IMG/VR virus record: IMGVR_UViG_3300032069_000005
Coordinates: 1-64,000 of that record
DNA length: 64,000 nucleotides
Reading direction: 5' to 3' (one strand)
Source of the DNA: a virus
How positions within the stretch are numbered: position 1 is the first letter of the stretch; every line of letters begins with the position of its first letter. The notes below the pieces were generated by a model that had not been told where the DNA came from, did no database searches, and was given only the letters and a program-made list of their open reading frames with translations. The translations under genes were made by a program, and so were the position numbers. This document shows positions 14,576-21,924 of this stretch, piece after piece.

Positions 14576-14924
14576 TTTACTGAAGTTGATTATTTCTGAA
14601 AGCAAAAAGAAAAAGCCAATTAATCTGCATACGAGATTTTTTCTCCATTTAGGAAAAGAATATTGCCGAGTAATGATTAATGAATATAAGAATTTATTTC
14701 TTATTTTAGACCCTATTTATAGAAAGAGATTAAGTGAACGGAATAAATATAATCGTTTAAAAACAGACTTACATCGAGCTATTAAAATGCTTCAATTGGT
14801 TGACCGGAGAATGAAAGAGCAGGGGTTTCCCAGATGGAAAACACAACAATTTTGGCGGGATTTCTGGAAGAATGGTCAAGTTAGAGTAGATGTGTTTGAA
14901 GATTTATTGAAAGAGATAAAATAA
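14538..14924 (+). CDS. Hypothetical basic helical protein (128 aa)
   Basis: ATG 14538 follows AAAGGAAAG; an upstream in-frame start would lie deep in the zinc-ribbon gene. Lys/Arg-rich helices and a C-terminal FPRWKTQQFWRDFWKNGQ. No family is recognised. Its stop touches the next start. Confidence 0.5.
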   Translation: MNELKRIITIHRNLLKLIISESKKKKPINLHTRFFLHLGKEYCRVMINEYKNLFLILDPIYRKRLSERNKYNRLKTDLHRAIKMLQLVDRRMKEQGFPRWKTQQFWRDFWKNGQVRVDVFEDLLKEIK

Positions 14925-15187
14925 TGGATTATAATCCTTATATTGACCCATCTGAAAGAGTAAATTTTGATATACCATTAAATCTTGTTCCCGAAATGAA
15001 AACTAAAGGGCAATTGGAATACTGTATTTTTAAACTCTTAGTAAAATTTATGTCTACAAGAGAATTTAGATATTCCACGCTCCACGATTGTGTTTATGGT
15101 TGTATACACGCTGGCGAGGAGTTTAGGCGTAGGTTTTTAGACAAAAGGGAAGACGAAGCCCTGGGGAAGAACGGGGATATTAAATGA
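14924..15187 (+). CDS. Conserved phage protein, DUF6899-like pattern
   Basis: 87 aa. GQLEYCIFKLL...RYSTLHDCVYGCIHAGEEFRRR...KNGDIK follows a layout common in small phage proteins (a GxLxY start, an EFxRR element and a terminal NGD), which I recall as DUF6899. The family name is from memory and function is unknown. Overlaps the next gene by 4 nt. Confidence 0.55.
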   Translation: MDYNPYIDPSERVNFDIPLNLVPEMKTKGQLEYCIFKLLVKFMSTREFRYSTLHDCVYGCIHAGEEFRRRFLDKREDEALGKNGDIK

Positions 15188-15420
15188 ATAAAATGCGGGA
15201 AGCGATTGAGGTATTAGAGCAACTTTATAATATCAAAATGGAGCAATGCGATTATATGCCGCCATACGAAACGAGTAGAGAGGCAAAAGCATTACAACTT
15301 GCTATTTCTTTCTTCTATCAAGTTTTAGAGGGCAAGGGGATGCTGAGGTTCATTCAGTTAAAGATAATTATGCTTCGGTTGAAAATATACCAAATGCAAA
15401 CACGATGCAATCGAAAGTGA
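15184..15420 (+). CDS. Hypothetical protein, probably frameshifted (78 aa)
   Basis: The first 50 residues (MNKMREAIEVLEQLYNIKMEQC...AISFFYQVLEG) look like real protein. After a GGGG run near 15338 the frame turns into an unlikely Leu/Arg-rich tail. In another frame the same bases read DAEVHSVKDNYASVENIPNAN, which looks more protein-like. A one-base slip at the G run is likely. Confidence 0.45.
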   Translation: MNKMREAIEVLEQLYNIKMEQCDYMPPYETSREAKALQLAISFFYQVLEGKGMLRFIQLKIIMLRLKIYQMQTRCNRK

Positions 15421-15553
15421 TTGTCAAGCGTGCACTATTGCCTGGCTTACAGAAAGATGCAAATGTTTAGAAAAAATTATTAGAGAATATAATATTCACC
15501 TCGTCAAACTCCAAGCAGAATGGCGGGAAACCCTACACAATTACCTAAAATGA
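15383..15553 (+). pseudogene. Start-less ORF continuing the frameshifted gene
   Basis: An open frame without ATG, GTG or TTG start, reading ESDCQACTIAWLTERCKC...WRETLHNYLK. Its stop overlaps the ATG at 15550 as ATGA, the coupling seen between genuine genes, so it is probably the true C-terminus of the gene beginning at 15184. At least two frame changes would be needed to join all parts. Confidence 0.4.
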
Positions 15554-15834
15554 CCAAAAACATAAGTCTTATAATAACCGAAATTGCCAGAAAAGAGGGA
15601 ATTGACTATTCTTCTGTTAATCCAGAAGTAGTGCAATTCTGGGAGGATGCAAAAAGAATAGGCGAAATAGTTAGAGATTTTGAAGTATTGATAGATGAAT
15701 TAGATTGTCTTCTTGTTCGCCATAGAATAGAGAATGGGATAGGTAAATTAATTAGAGAAGATTTAAATAACTTACATAATATCGAGCACGACCTTTTAAA
15801 ATTGGCACGAAAAATACAAAAAGAAAAGAAATGA
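15550..15834 (+). CDS. Hypothetical helical protein (94 aa)
   Basis: ATG 15550 is preferred to ATG 15520, which has no ribosome site and overlaps the upstream frame. All-helical, charged (TKNISLIITEIARKEG...IEHDLLKLARKIQ). Four-base overlap with the next gene. No family is recognised. Confidence 0.5.
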   Translation: MTKNISLIITEIARKEGIDYSSVNPEVVQFWEDAKRIGEIVRDFEVLIDELDCLLVRHRIENGIGKLIREDLNNLHNIEHDLLKLARKIQKEKK

Positions 15835-16142
15835 TTATATATATTATCATTATTTTAGTTGGTCTAATAGAAGCATTTTGTAGCACTTTAAATTCTAAAT
15901 TTAGACAGAAGAGCAATAGAACATTGACATTTATTACATCGTTTATCAATATTTTCGTCTGGTATTGTTTACTTCGTATGGTAATTGAAAATATAGCGAA
16001 TATTTATTTGGCACTTGTCTATGGCATTGCTTATGCTATGGGGGATGTATTAGGTCTACTTTTTGACTCTTATCTTGAAAAAATTGCGAAATTTAAAGGG
16101 CTTAAATTTAGAAGGAAGTCATCCAATAAAAGGAAAAGATAA
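15831..16142 (+). CDS. DUF5698/UPF0316-like membrane protein
   Basis: 103 aa with about three TM helices, then a basic tail ending RRKSSNKRKR. GLIEAFCSTLNSK, FIWNIFVWY-type aromatic helices and YGIAYAMGDVLG recall the N-terminal part of the DUF5698 family, which in bacteria carries an extra C-terminal domain. The assignment is moderate and the function of that family is unknown. Confidence 0.5.
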   Translation: MIIYIIIILVGLIEAFCSTLNSKFRQKSNRTLTFITSFINIFVWYCLLRMVIENIANIYLALVYGIAYAMGDVLGLLFDSYLEKIAKFKGLKFRRKSSNKRKR

Positions 16143-16144
16143 TT

Positions 16145-16285
16145 ATGGACAAACCTTTTGTGGGATATGATTCAAAATATTCTAAAAATTATAATCGAAT
16201 TTTTAGGAAACCGTTAAAAGAGAGAATTAAAATTTTAATAGATAATTTATTAATCAAGGTCTTTATTAATGGAGAAAAGAAATGA
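16145..16285 (+). CDS. Basic micro-protein (46 aa)
   Basis: Starts two bases after the preceding stop and overlaps the lipoprotein start by 4 nt. The first half is Tyr/Lys/Arg-rich, the second a hydrophobic amphipathic helix. No family is recognised. Confidence 0.4.
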   Translation: MDKPFVGYDSKYSKNYNRIFRKPLKERIKILIDNLLIKVFINGEKK

Positions 16286-16515
16286 AAAAAATATTATTGA
16301 TAACTATTTTGTTTATGATATTTTTAATCGGCTGTGAAAGGTCAATAGAAAAAATTTATATTCAATATTGTGATTATGGAATGTTCGGCGGTAAATCTTG
16401 CGGATGGGCAATTGCAGATGTAATCAAAAAAGATGGCGATATGTGGACTATTGTGGCAAAGGGGAATAGATTTATAATCGACATAACGGCGACAGATTGG
16501 AAACCAATGAAATAA
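16282..16515 (+). CDS. Small lipoprotein
   Basis: 77 aa. A type II signal (KKILLITILFMIF) with lipobox LIGC puts the lipidated Cys at about 18. The mature part (about 60 residues) is beta-rich, with SCGWAIADV and DWKPM. Likely anchored in the membrane facing the periplasm. In temperate phages such lipoproteins often act in superinfection exclusion, but nothing here proves that. Confidence 0.65.
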   Translation: MKKILLITILFMIFLIGCERSIEKIYIQYCDYGMFGGKSCGWAIADVIKKDGDMWTIVAKGNRFIIDITATDWKPMK

Positions 16516-16537
16516 AATATTTTGAGGAGATTAAAAG

Positions 16538-17449
16538 ATGAAAAAGATAATAAAAATCATAGGAATTTGGGTTGGTTTAGCTTTTTTAATGGCATATCTG
16601 AGTTTAAATGTTATGTATCTTCGGGATATTGATTGCCAATTAACCGCCTATAATGATGGGCTAAATACACTTAGTTATTATCTTTCTAATTTTAATTCTT
16701 ATAATAAATTAATCACGCAGTGCATTAAATCGGATATAGAAATATTAAATTTAATAAGTATGACTAAAGACTATATAGATGAGAAAGATAATGCCCTGCT
16801 AGATGGGTTAAAAAATCTTTATAATTATATAGACCTCCAACCTCGCACAGAAAAATTAAAAAAACTAATTACCGAAGGAATTCTAATGCAAGTTGTAATT
16901 ATGATAGAAAATGCCACAGAAGGAACTCAGGGAAGTGGAGTAACTCTAAAGTATAATGATAAATATTACGTTCTTTCCGCAGGGCATATGGTTGATAAAG
17001 AGACCGACGAAATTTATATGTCTGAAAATGGAACGACTATATGCAAATTAAAAATAATTAAAATCAACAAGAAAAAGGATTTAGTTCTTTTCGCACCAGA
17101 AAACGAAGACATAATTCCTCATTATTATAGTGAATTGGCAGAAAAAGACTCCTCAATATCAGAAGAAGTTTATGTAGTTGGTAATCCAATAGGCATAGAA
17201 GATGTTTTGAGTGAAGCAAGAATAATTAAATATACCGAAGATTATTTTTATTTTCTCGACCATAGTTATTTTGGTAGTTCTGGCGGCGGAATTTTTACAT
17301 TAGATGGAAAATTATTAGGAATTATTTCTCATATGCAATGGGCTGACCCCAATCCTGGAAATATAATGGGCAATTTAAAACCGACATTTGTTATTAATGG
17401 GGCAGTAAATACACAAACGATTCGTGAATTTTTAAAGGATATAAAATGA
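16538..17449 (+). CDS. Membrane-anchored trypsin-like serine protease
   Basis: 303 aa. N-terminal signal anchor (8-28), a helical stalk (30-115), then a chymotrypsin-fold protease. The triad is visible: His150 in LSAGHM, Asp181 in KKDLVLF and Ser248 in GSSGGG. The fold is HtrA/DegP-like but no PDZ domain follows. The catalytic domain should face outside the cytoplasm. It lies next to a lipoprotein gene, with GGAG upstream. Possible roles are degradation of exported proteins or processing of surface proteins. Confidence 0.8.
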   Translation: MKKIIKIIGIWVGLAFLMAYLSLNVMYLRDIDCQLTAYNDGLNTLSYYLSNFNSYNKLITQCIKSDIEILNLISMTKDYIDEKDNALLDGLKNLYNYIDLQPRTEKLKKLITEGILMQVVIMIENATEGTQGSGVTLKYNDKYYVLSAGHMVDKETDEIYMSENGTTICKLKIIKINKKKDLVLFAPENEDIIPHYYSELAEKDSSISEEVYVVGNPIGIEDVLSEARIIKYTEDYFYFLDHSYFGSSGGGIFTLDGKLLGIISHMQWADPNPGNIMGNLKPTFVINGAVNTQTIREFLKDIK

Positions 17450-17622
17450 AACCCAAAAAGTATATTTATGGAAGAAATAATACGAAACTTTTAAATATAG
17501 AAATAAAAGGTAGGTGGAAAGATGATGCCAAGAAGAAATTTAGATTATTTGAGAAATTATATCCGATAATTAATATTAATTTAATTAGACGCAATCAATT
17601 ACAAAAAATAGGAATAATATAA
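17446..17622 (+). CDS. Basic micro-protein (58 aa)
   Basis: ATGA-coupled to the protease, and its stop touches the next start. Rich in Lys and Arg. The central KGRWKDDAKKKFRLFEKL may be a nucleic-acid-binding helix. No family is recognised. Confidence 0.45.
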   Translation: MKPKKYIYGRNNTKLLNIEIKGRWKDDAKKKFRLFEKLYPIININLIRRNQLQKIGII

Positions 17623-18245
17623 TGACTAAAATAAAATACACTTATTATACTGCGGGAGCAATAGAAAAAGCCACTGATACTCAAATGGTAGATTGGAGAA
17701 AAGAAGTAAAAGAAAAATTAAATACTCCAGAAGCAATTCAATATAACCCAGTGGAAAGAGAAACACAAAAAACAGGAAAACCAGCCGGAGAACAAACAAA
17801 ATATATTAGCGGTCTCAAACAAGCTGGACTTTGGGAGAAATTTTTGGAAGAAATGGACAAAATATGGTTAGGAACTATTCGCCCAGAAGCAAATCTCATA
17901 GAAATATTTCTTGATTTAAGAAATAGAAAATGTATAGATGGAAATGAAATGAGGGATTTGGATTTTTGGGCGGATTATGAAGCCACAATTCGTTCAGATT
18001 TTGTAGTTGCATTAATGAAAAAAGATATACCAACTGTAGGCACATATGGCGAAATATTCATTTGTTATTTGTTACATATTCCAGTGTATTTAGTTTTGCC
18101 AGACCAATCAAAGACTGATTGTAATTCAACATTACTTTATTGGGTATTAAGAAGTGGCGGTGATGTATTTTATTCGATTTCTGAAGCGTGTAATTTTATT
18201 AGAGATAAATATAAATTAAAGGAAGTTAAAGAGGAAAAGAAATGA
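17622..18245 (+). CDS. Nucleoside 2-deoxyribosyltransferase-like enzyme
   Basis: 207 aa. The N-terminal YYTAGAIE...DWRKEV, the central DLDFWADYEATIRSDFVVALM and GTYGEIF (candidate catalytic Glu), followed by IPVYLVLP, match the Rossmann-like nucleoside deoxyribosyltransferase family. Such enzymes move deoxyribose between bases and could serve unusual-base supply or salvage. It lies close to a dATP/dGTP diphosphohydrolase gene, supporting a nucleotide role. The substrate cannot be read from sequence. Confidence 0.6.
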   Translation: MTKIKYTYYTAGAIEKATDTQMVDWRKEVKEKLNTPEAIQYNPVERETQKTGKPAGEQTKYISGLKQAGLWEKFLEEMDKIWLGTIRPEANLIEIFLDLRNRKCIDGNEMRDLDFWADYEATIRSDFVVALMKKDIPTVGTYGEIFICYLLHIPVYLVLPDQSKTDCNSTLLYWVLRSGGDVFYSISEACNFIRDKYKLKEVKEEKK

Positions 18246-18451
18246 TATATCTATTTATTGCAATTTTTATTTTATATATTACATTGAGTTTAATTTATGA
18301 ATTGCAACTTCATCAGTGTGAAGAATGTAAGAAATGGGTCTGGAATTTAAAACCAACGAGAATTTATGAAGCGGATGAAGAAGGAAATCCTATTTATGCG
18401 GGGGATGTTTATTGGTGTAATCATTGTAAGATTTATAAAGGAGAAGAATAA
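18242..18451 (+). CDS. Membrane-anchored zinc-ribbon protein (69 aa)
   Basis: One N-terminal TM helix (2-19), then HQCEECKKW and, 30 residues later, WCNHCK, forming a CxxC...CxxC ribbon. It lies between the deoxyribosyltransferase-like and diphosphohydrolase genes with 4-nt and 1-nt overlaps. Role unknown. Confidence 0.55.
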   Translation: MIYLFIAIFILYITLSLIYELQLHQCEECKKWVWNLKPTRIYEADEEGNPIYAGDVYWCNHCKIYKGEE

Positions 18452-18927
18452 TGAAAGATTCTAATAATTTAAAAAATACCAATCCTAAAGATTTTATTGG
18501 GGCTAATAAAGTTCCTTTACATTTATTTCCCGAAACCGCTACTATATATGGAGCATTGGCTTTATTAGATGGAATGTTAAAATACGGCAGGTCAAACTGG
18601 AGAGAAGCGGGAGTAAGGGCATCTATTTATTATGATGCTTGTAGAAGGCACATAAATGCTTGGTTTGAAGGAGAAAATATTGACCCCGATTCTGGGTTAC
18701 CTCATTTAGCTCACGCAATCGCTTGCTTGGCTATTTTAATAGATGCTTATGCTTGCAATAATCTAAGAGATGATAGAATGTATCCTGGAGGATATAGAAA
18801 ATTAATTAATGAAATGACCAAAGAAGTTGCGAGATTGAAAGAATTACATAAAGATAGAAATCCTAAGCATTGGACAATAGAAGATAAAAAAAATGATAGA
18901 CCATTTATTGAGATGGGGGATAAATAA
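18451..18927 (+). CDS. dATP/dGTP diphosphohydrolase (MazZ-like)
   Basis: 158 aa. NPKDFIGANKVPLHLFP, LLDGMLKYGRSNWR, HINAWFEGENIDPDSG and LPHLAHAIACLAILIDA are the pattern of the phage dATP/dGTP diphosphohydrolase N-terminal domain family (DUF5664-type), which includes MazZ of 2-aminoadenine phages. It would hydrolyse purine dNTPs to dNMPs. No PurZ homologue is visible in this window, so a link to base Z is open; pool balancing is the simpler reading. Confidence 0.75.
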   Translation: MKDSNNLKNTNPKDFIGANKVPLHLFPETATIYGALALLDGMLKYGRSNWREAGVRASIYYDACRRHINAWFEGENIDPDSGLPHLAHAIACLAILIDAYACNNLRDDRMYPGGYRKLINEMTKEVARLKELHKDRNPKHWTIEDKKNDRPFIEMGDK

Positions 18928-18928
18928 A

Positions 18929-19108
18929 ATGATTAATATTATAAATTACCACTGGGTTTGGTATTTATTGGGATTTATATTTGCTCCGAGATTAACATTT
19001 ATGATTTGGTTATCTATTTATTTTAGAACGATTTTGCCAATGCCATTATATATTATTGGTTGGATTTTGGCAATAATCCAACCAATAACAAAATTAGGAG
19101 ATGAATAA
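18929..19108 (+). CDS. Two-helix membrane protein (59 aa)
   Basis: ATG 18929 gives a membrane protein with two helices (about 8-28 and 34-52), the turn holding APRLT. It lies immediately after the diphosphohydrolase. No family is recognised. Confidence 0.5.
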   Translation: MINIINYHWVWYLLGFIFAPRLTFMIWLSIYFRTILPMPLYIIGWILAIIQPITKLGDE

Positions 19109-19582
19109 ATGAAATATTCAAAAATAGTAGATTATTTTGATAGGGGCGTTGAAGGTGTCAATGAATTTATGAAATTAGAAGAAATCAAAATAGTAATTGA
19201 TACAATAGAAGATTATCAGGGGAGATTTAAAGCTAATATGATAACAGAAGAATCAGATTTAAAAGAAGGATTAAATATTTTAACTGGATTGCACAGCGAA
19301 ACGACAGTTATTGCCGGAATACTCGAAGCATATGCAGAAACTAATGAAGCCAGGGAATTATTATTAGCAAAAAGCATCCCTCAGGATGATGGCAAAGGCG
19401 GTAAGAAATTACCTACAGATGAAGTAGCAAAGTCAATGTCCAAAGTCAATAATTTAATATTTGAACGAACCTGTAATTTATTCAAAGCATTTAGCAAAAC
19501 CTGTAGTCAAAAAATAATGACTTGTCAATCTCAAATGAATTATCTTAAAGGGCAAAAATATATGCCGCAGGAAGAACAATAA
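19109..19582 (+). CDS. Hypothetical helical protein (157 aa)
   Basis: All-helical acidic protein. The segment KANMITEESDLKEGLNILTGLHSE and the C-terminal Gln-rich tail recall uncharacterised proteins placed before exonuclease genes in phage replication operons. It shares one base with the exonuclease start, so the two are probably translated together. Confidence 0.55.
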   Translation: MKYSKIVDYFDRGVEGVNEFMKLEEIKIVIDTIEDYQGRFKANMITEESDLKEGLNILTGLHSETTVIAGILEAYAETNEARELLLAKSIPQDDGKGGKKLPTDEVAKSMSKVNNLIFERTCNLFKAFSKTCSQKIMTCQSQMNYLKGQKYMPQEEQ

Positions 19583-20448
19583 TGAATAAAATAATTATTT
19601 TAGATGGAAACAATATCCAGTTCAGAAGTATCTTTAATTTTATTGGGCAATATAATAGAGAAAAAATAAAAATCTGTGCCAATATGACCAATCAAAAATT
19701 CTCTAAAATTGAAGAATACTCCCAAGAAGTCCAGGACAAAGCAGAACAAATATTAGATGGAAAACTGAGGCGACACGAACTTTTTATCGGTGCACCTACC
19801 TGGACTTTTATGAATATGCTTACTGGGTATTATAATATTTTGAATGTTGATTTGGAAGATTCAATTATTCTTGCACTTGATTTTGGAAGCTGGAGGAAAG
19901 CCCTCGATTCTCGATACAAAAGCCAGCGGGAGGGATTTCGTCTCAAATTCAAAAGTGCAGAATGGTGGAAAGAACAATATAGCCATTTTAATGATTTATA
20001 TAATAAAATTAATGAAAGTATGCCCATTTATATAATAAAGGTATTTATGAGAGAGGCGGATGATGTAATAAGTTGCGTTGCTCGATATAATCCAAATAAA
20101 GAAGTTATTATTATTTCTTCAGATAAAGACCTTGAAATGTTGGCGAAGTTTCCTAATGTCAAGATATTTTCTCCCATTACCAGAAAATTTAAAGAAATTC
20201 CCAATCCAGTAGGTGTTTTAATGGAGAAGATACAGGGAGACATTAGCGACAATTTATTAGATAAACCTTCATCAGAAGCAGAATGGGAACGCCGAAGAAA
20301 GATAGTTGACCTTACTCAATTGCCGATTGAAATTGAACAGCCAATAAAAGAAGAACTGAATAAGATAATGCCCAAAAATTTAAATCTCGCCAGAGTTCCT
20401 TTTCCTTCTATTAGAAAGAAATTAGCAAAGATTTATAAACTGGAGTAA
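19582..20448 (+). CDS. 5'-3' exonuclease, FEN/T4 RNase H-like
   Basis: 288 aa. Acidic metal-binding positions occur in order: ILDGNN (about 6-11), ALDFG with YKSQREGFR (102-117), READDVIS (155-162), SSDKDLEML (177-185) and GDISDN (218-223). This is the PIN-like FEN superfamily, which removes RNA primers and flaps behind the fork. Its place just before the primase and polymerase genes fits Okazaki fragment processing. Confidence 0.75.
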   Translation: MNKIIILDGNNIQFRSIFNFIGQYNREKIKICANMTNQKFSKIEEYSQEVQDKAEQILDGKLRRHELFIGAPTWTFMNMLTGYYNILNVDLEDSIILALDFGSWRKALDSRYKSQREGFRLKFKSAEWWKEQYSHFNDLYNKINESMPIYIIKVFMREADDVISCVARYNPNKEVIIISSDKDLEMLAKFPNVKIFSPITRKFKEIPNPVGVLMEKIQGDISDNLLDKPSSEAEWERRRKIVDLTQLPIEIEQPIKEELNKIMPKNLNLARVPFPSIRKKLAKIYKLE

Positions 20449-20748
20449 ATGATGAAAAATAAAATCAAACCAATCAAAAAAGTTCTTAAATCAATTTGTT
20501 ATACTTGTGAAGGCTTGGGCATTATAGAGCCAAAACAAGTAGAAACTGCATTAATAATTGGTATGGGATTTATTGGTTGGGGAAAATTATATAACTCAAA
20601 AAACCAAAAACAGATAATTTTAAGATTTGTAAAAAAATATTATCCACAATATCTTTGCAGAACTTGTAATGGAACTGGAATTTATAAAGAAAATCATTAC
20701 ATTATTTCAGATGGAAAGAACGCAATTGATAAGGATACCCTGGAATGA
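20449..20748 (+). CDS. DnaJ-type zinc-finger protein
   Basis: 99 aa. CYTCEGLG (about 17-24) and CRTCNGTG (about 71-78) are two CxxCxGxG motifs, as in the DnaJ cysteine-rich region, but separated by about 45 residues instead of being tandem. No J domain. Possibly a stand-alone zinc-binding chaperone-like or adaptor protein. Confidence 0.6.
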   Translation: MMKNKIKPIKKVLKSICYTCEGLGIIEPKQVETALIIGMGFIGWGKLYNSKNQKQIILRFVKKYYPQYLCRTCNGTGIYKENHYIISDGKNAIDKDTLE

Positions 20749-20978
20749 AAAATAATATCCAATCAAAAGAAGATTATTGGAAGAAGACAGAATTAAGAAA
20801 AAAAGAATTCTTAATCGAACTCAATAAAAAGACAGAACTAACCAATAAACAATTAGATAAATTATTATTAAAATATGATATTGATTTTAAAGATATTGTT
20901 ATTGATATGATTCATAGCGGTTGGGTAGATAGAGCAACTAAATCTGGAAAAATAGAACTTAGGAGGATAATAAAATGA
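20745..20978 (+). CDS. Hypothetical basic protein (77 aa)
   Basis: Lys-rich helical N-terminus (about 1-45), then a short beta segment with SGWVDRATKSGKIELRR. Overlaps both neighbours by 4 nt. No family is recognised. Confidence 0.5.
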   Translation: MKNNIQSKEDYWKKTELRKKEFLIELNKKTELTNKQLDKLLLKYDIDFKDIVIDMIHSGWVDRATKSGKIELRRIIK

Positions 20979-21166
20979 AATGCCCTCAATGTGGAGAAAA
21001 AATATTAGAAAATATTATGGAAACAGAAGAAGAAATTCTTCCTTATAAAGAACAAGGGAAATTATTTCCAATTCAAATTACAGTAATAGAATTAAGAATA
21101 TATAAATGTAATTGTGGAACAATTATTAAAATTCCAGAATATAGACATTATAATTTAGGAGAATAA
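20975..21166 (+). CDS. Zinc-ribbon small protein (63 aa)
   Basis: CPQCGEK at the N-terminus and YKCNCGT near residue 50 make a split zinc ribbon. Mostly beta-rich between. The start follows TTAGGAGG inside the preceding gene. Confidence 0.5.
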   Translation: MKCPQCGEKILENIMETEEEILPYKEQGKLFPIQITVIELRIYKCNCGTIIKIPEYRHYNLGE

Positions 21167-21167
21167 A

Positions 21168-21344
21168 ATGAACGCAGCGAGATTAATAGTTGATAAATTG
21201 GGGGATATTTATCTTAAAGTTATGGGGAAACCATTAAAACATCCTGTATATTTTAAAGTAGAATCATATGCTACTAATCCCGAAGGAAAGAAAAAAGACA
21301 TAACCACACAGGAAATGGTAGTGAATTTAAAAAAGGAGGAATAA
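21168..21344 (+). CDS. Hypothetical protein (58 aa)
   Basis: ATG 21168 follows TTAGGAG. Beta-rich, ending LKKEE, where the final codons form the AAGGAGG ribosome site of the SSB-like gene. No family is recognised. Confidence 0.5.
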   Translation: MNAARLIVDKLGDIYLKVMGKPLKHPVYFKVESYATNPEGKKKDITTQEMVVNLKKEE

Positions 21345-21347
21345 AAA

Positions 21348-21884
21348 ATGGAACTAACAGGAAAATTAGCGGTAATAGCGAAAACAAAAAATTCAAAAGG
21401 TTCATTGGGATTTAAGGTTGAGGGCGACGATGGTTGGTTCAGTGCAATGGGTGGCTCAGTAAATTATTTAGAGAAAATGAAAAAGGGAGATACAATAAAA
21501 ATCGAATATAAGCAAAATGGTGTTTATCGTAATGTAACCAGTTTAAGTAAAGTTGAAAGTGCAAAGACAGAAACGCCCAAAGAGACAAAATCAGACTCCC
21601 AGGAAGTTCCAGAATTTACTTGCGAAGATTGCGGAGCAGCATTAAAGGATGGGAAATATAAGAAATGTTATACTTGCAATCAGAAAAATCCCACAGTTAC
21701 TAAAGGAAAAGATAATCCTATGGCAACTACAAAAGATGTTCAGATTCAAAGAGGCAATAGTCTCAATTCAGCAAGTGCAGTATTAAAAGGAAATTACGAA
21801 GGAACGAATACTGACCCAGACAAAATAAAAGAAGCAACACTACATCTGGCAGAGGCGTTTCTGGATTGGTTAAGATTAGAATAA
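21348..21884 (+). CDS. Single-strand DNA-binding-like protein
   Basis: 178 aa. Residues 1-70 look like an OB-fold strand pattern (GKLAVIAKTKNSKGSLGFKV...YRNVTSLSKVE). A zinc ribbon follows (CEDCGAAL...CYTCNQ, about 88-108). The C-terminal segment (QIQRGNSLNSASAVL...DKIKEATLHLAEAFLDWLR) resembles the tail of archaeal and phage SSB-like proteins. It sits directly before the primase-helicase. The SSB call comes from fold pattern and context, not from a clear family match. Confidence 0.6.
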   Translation: MELTGKLAVIAKTKNSKGSLGFKVEGDDGWFSAMGGSVNYLEKMKKGDTIKIEYKQNGVYRNVTSLSKVESAKTETPKETKSDSQEVPEFTCEDCGAALKDGKYKKCYTCNQKNPTVTKGKDNPMATTKDVQIQRGNSLNSASAVLKGNYEGTNTDPDKIKEATLHLAEAFLDWLRLE

Positions 21885-21924
21885 AAATTACACACATAAC
21901 AAAACATAGAATCAAAGGAGATTT

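Noticed and set aside
20488-20510. TTGTTATACTTGTGAAGG, which looks like an extended -10 promoter; a similar site lies near 21665
   Set aside because: Both are codons for the zinc motif Cys-Tyr-Thr-Cys inside genes, so the match to TGTTATACT is coincidental.
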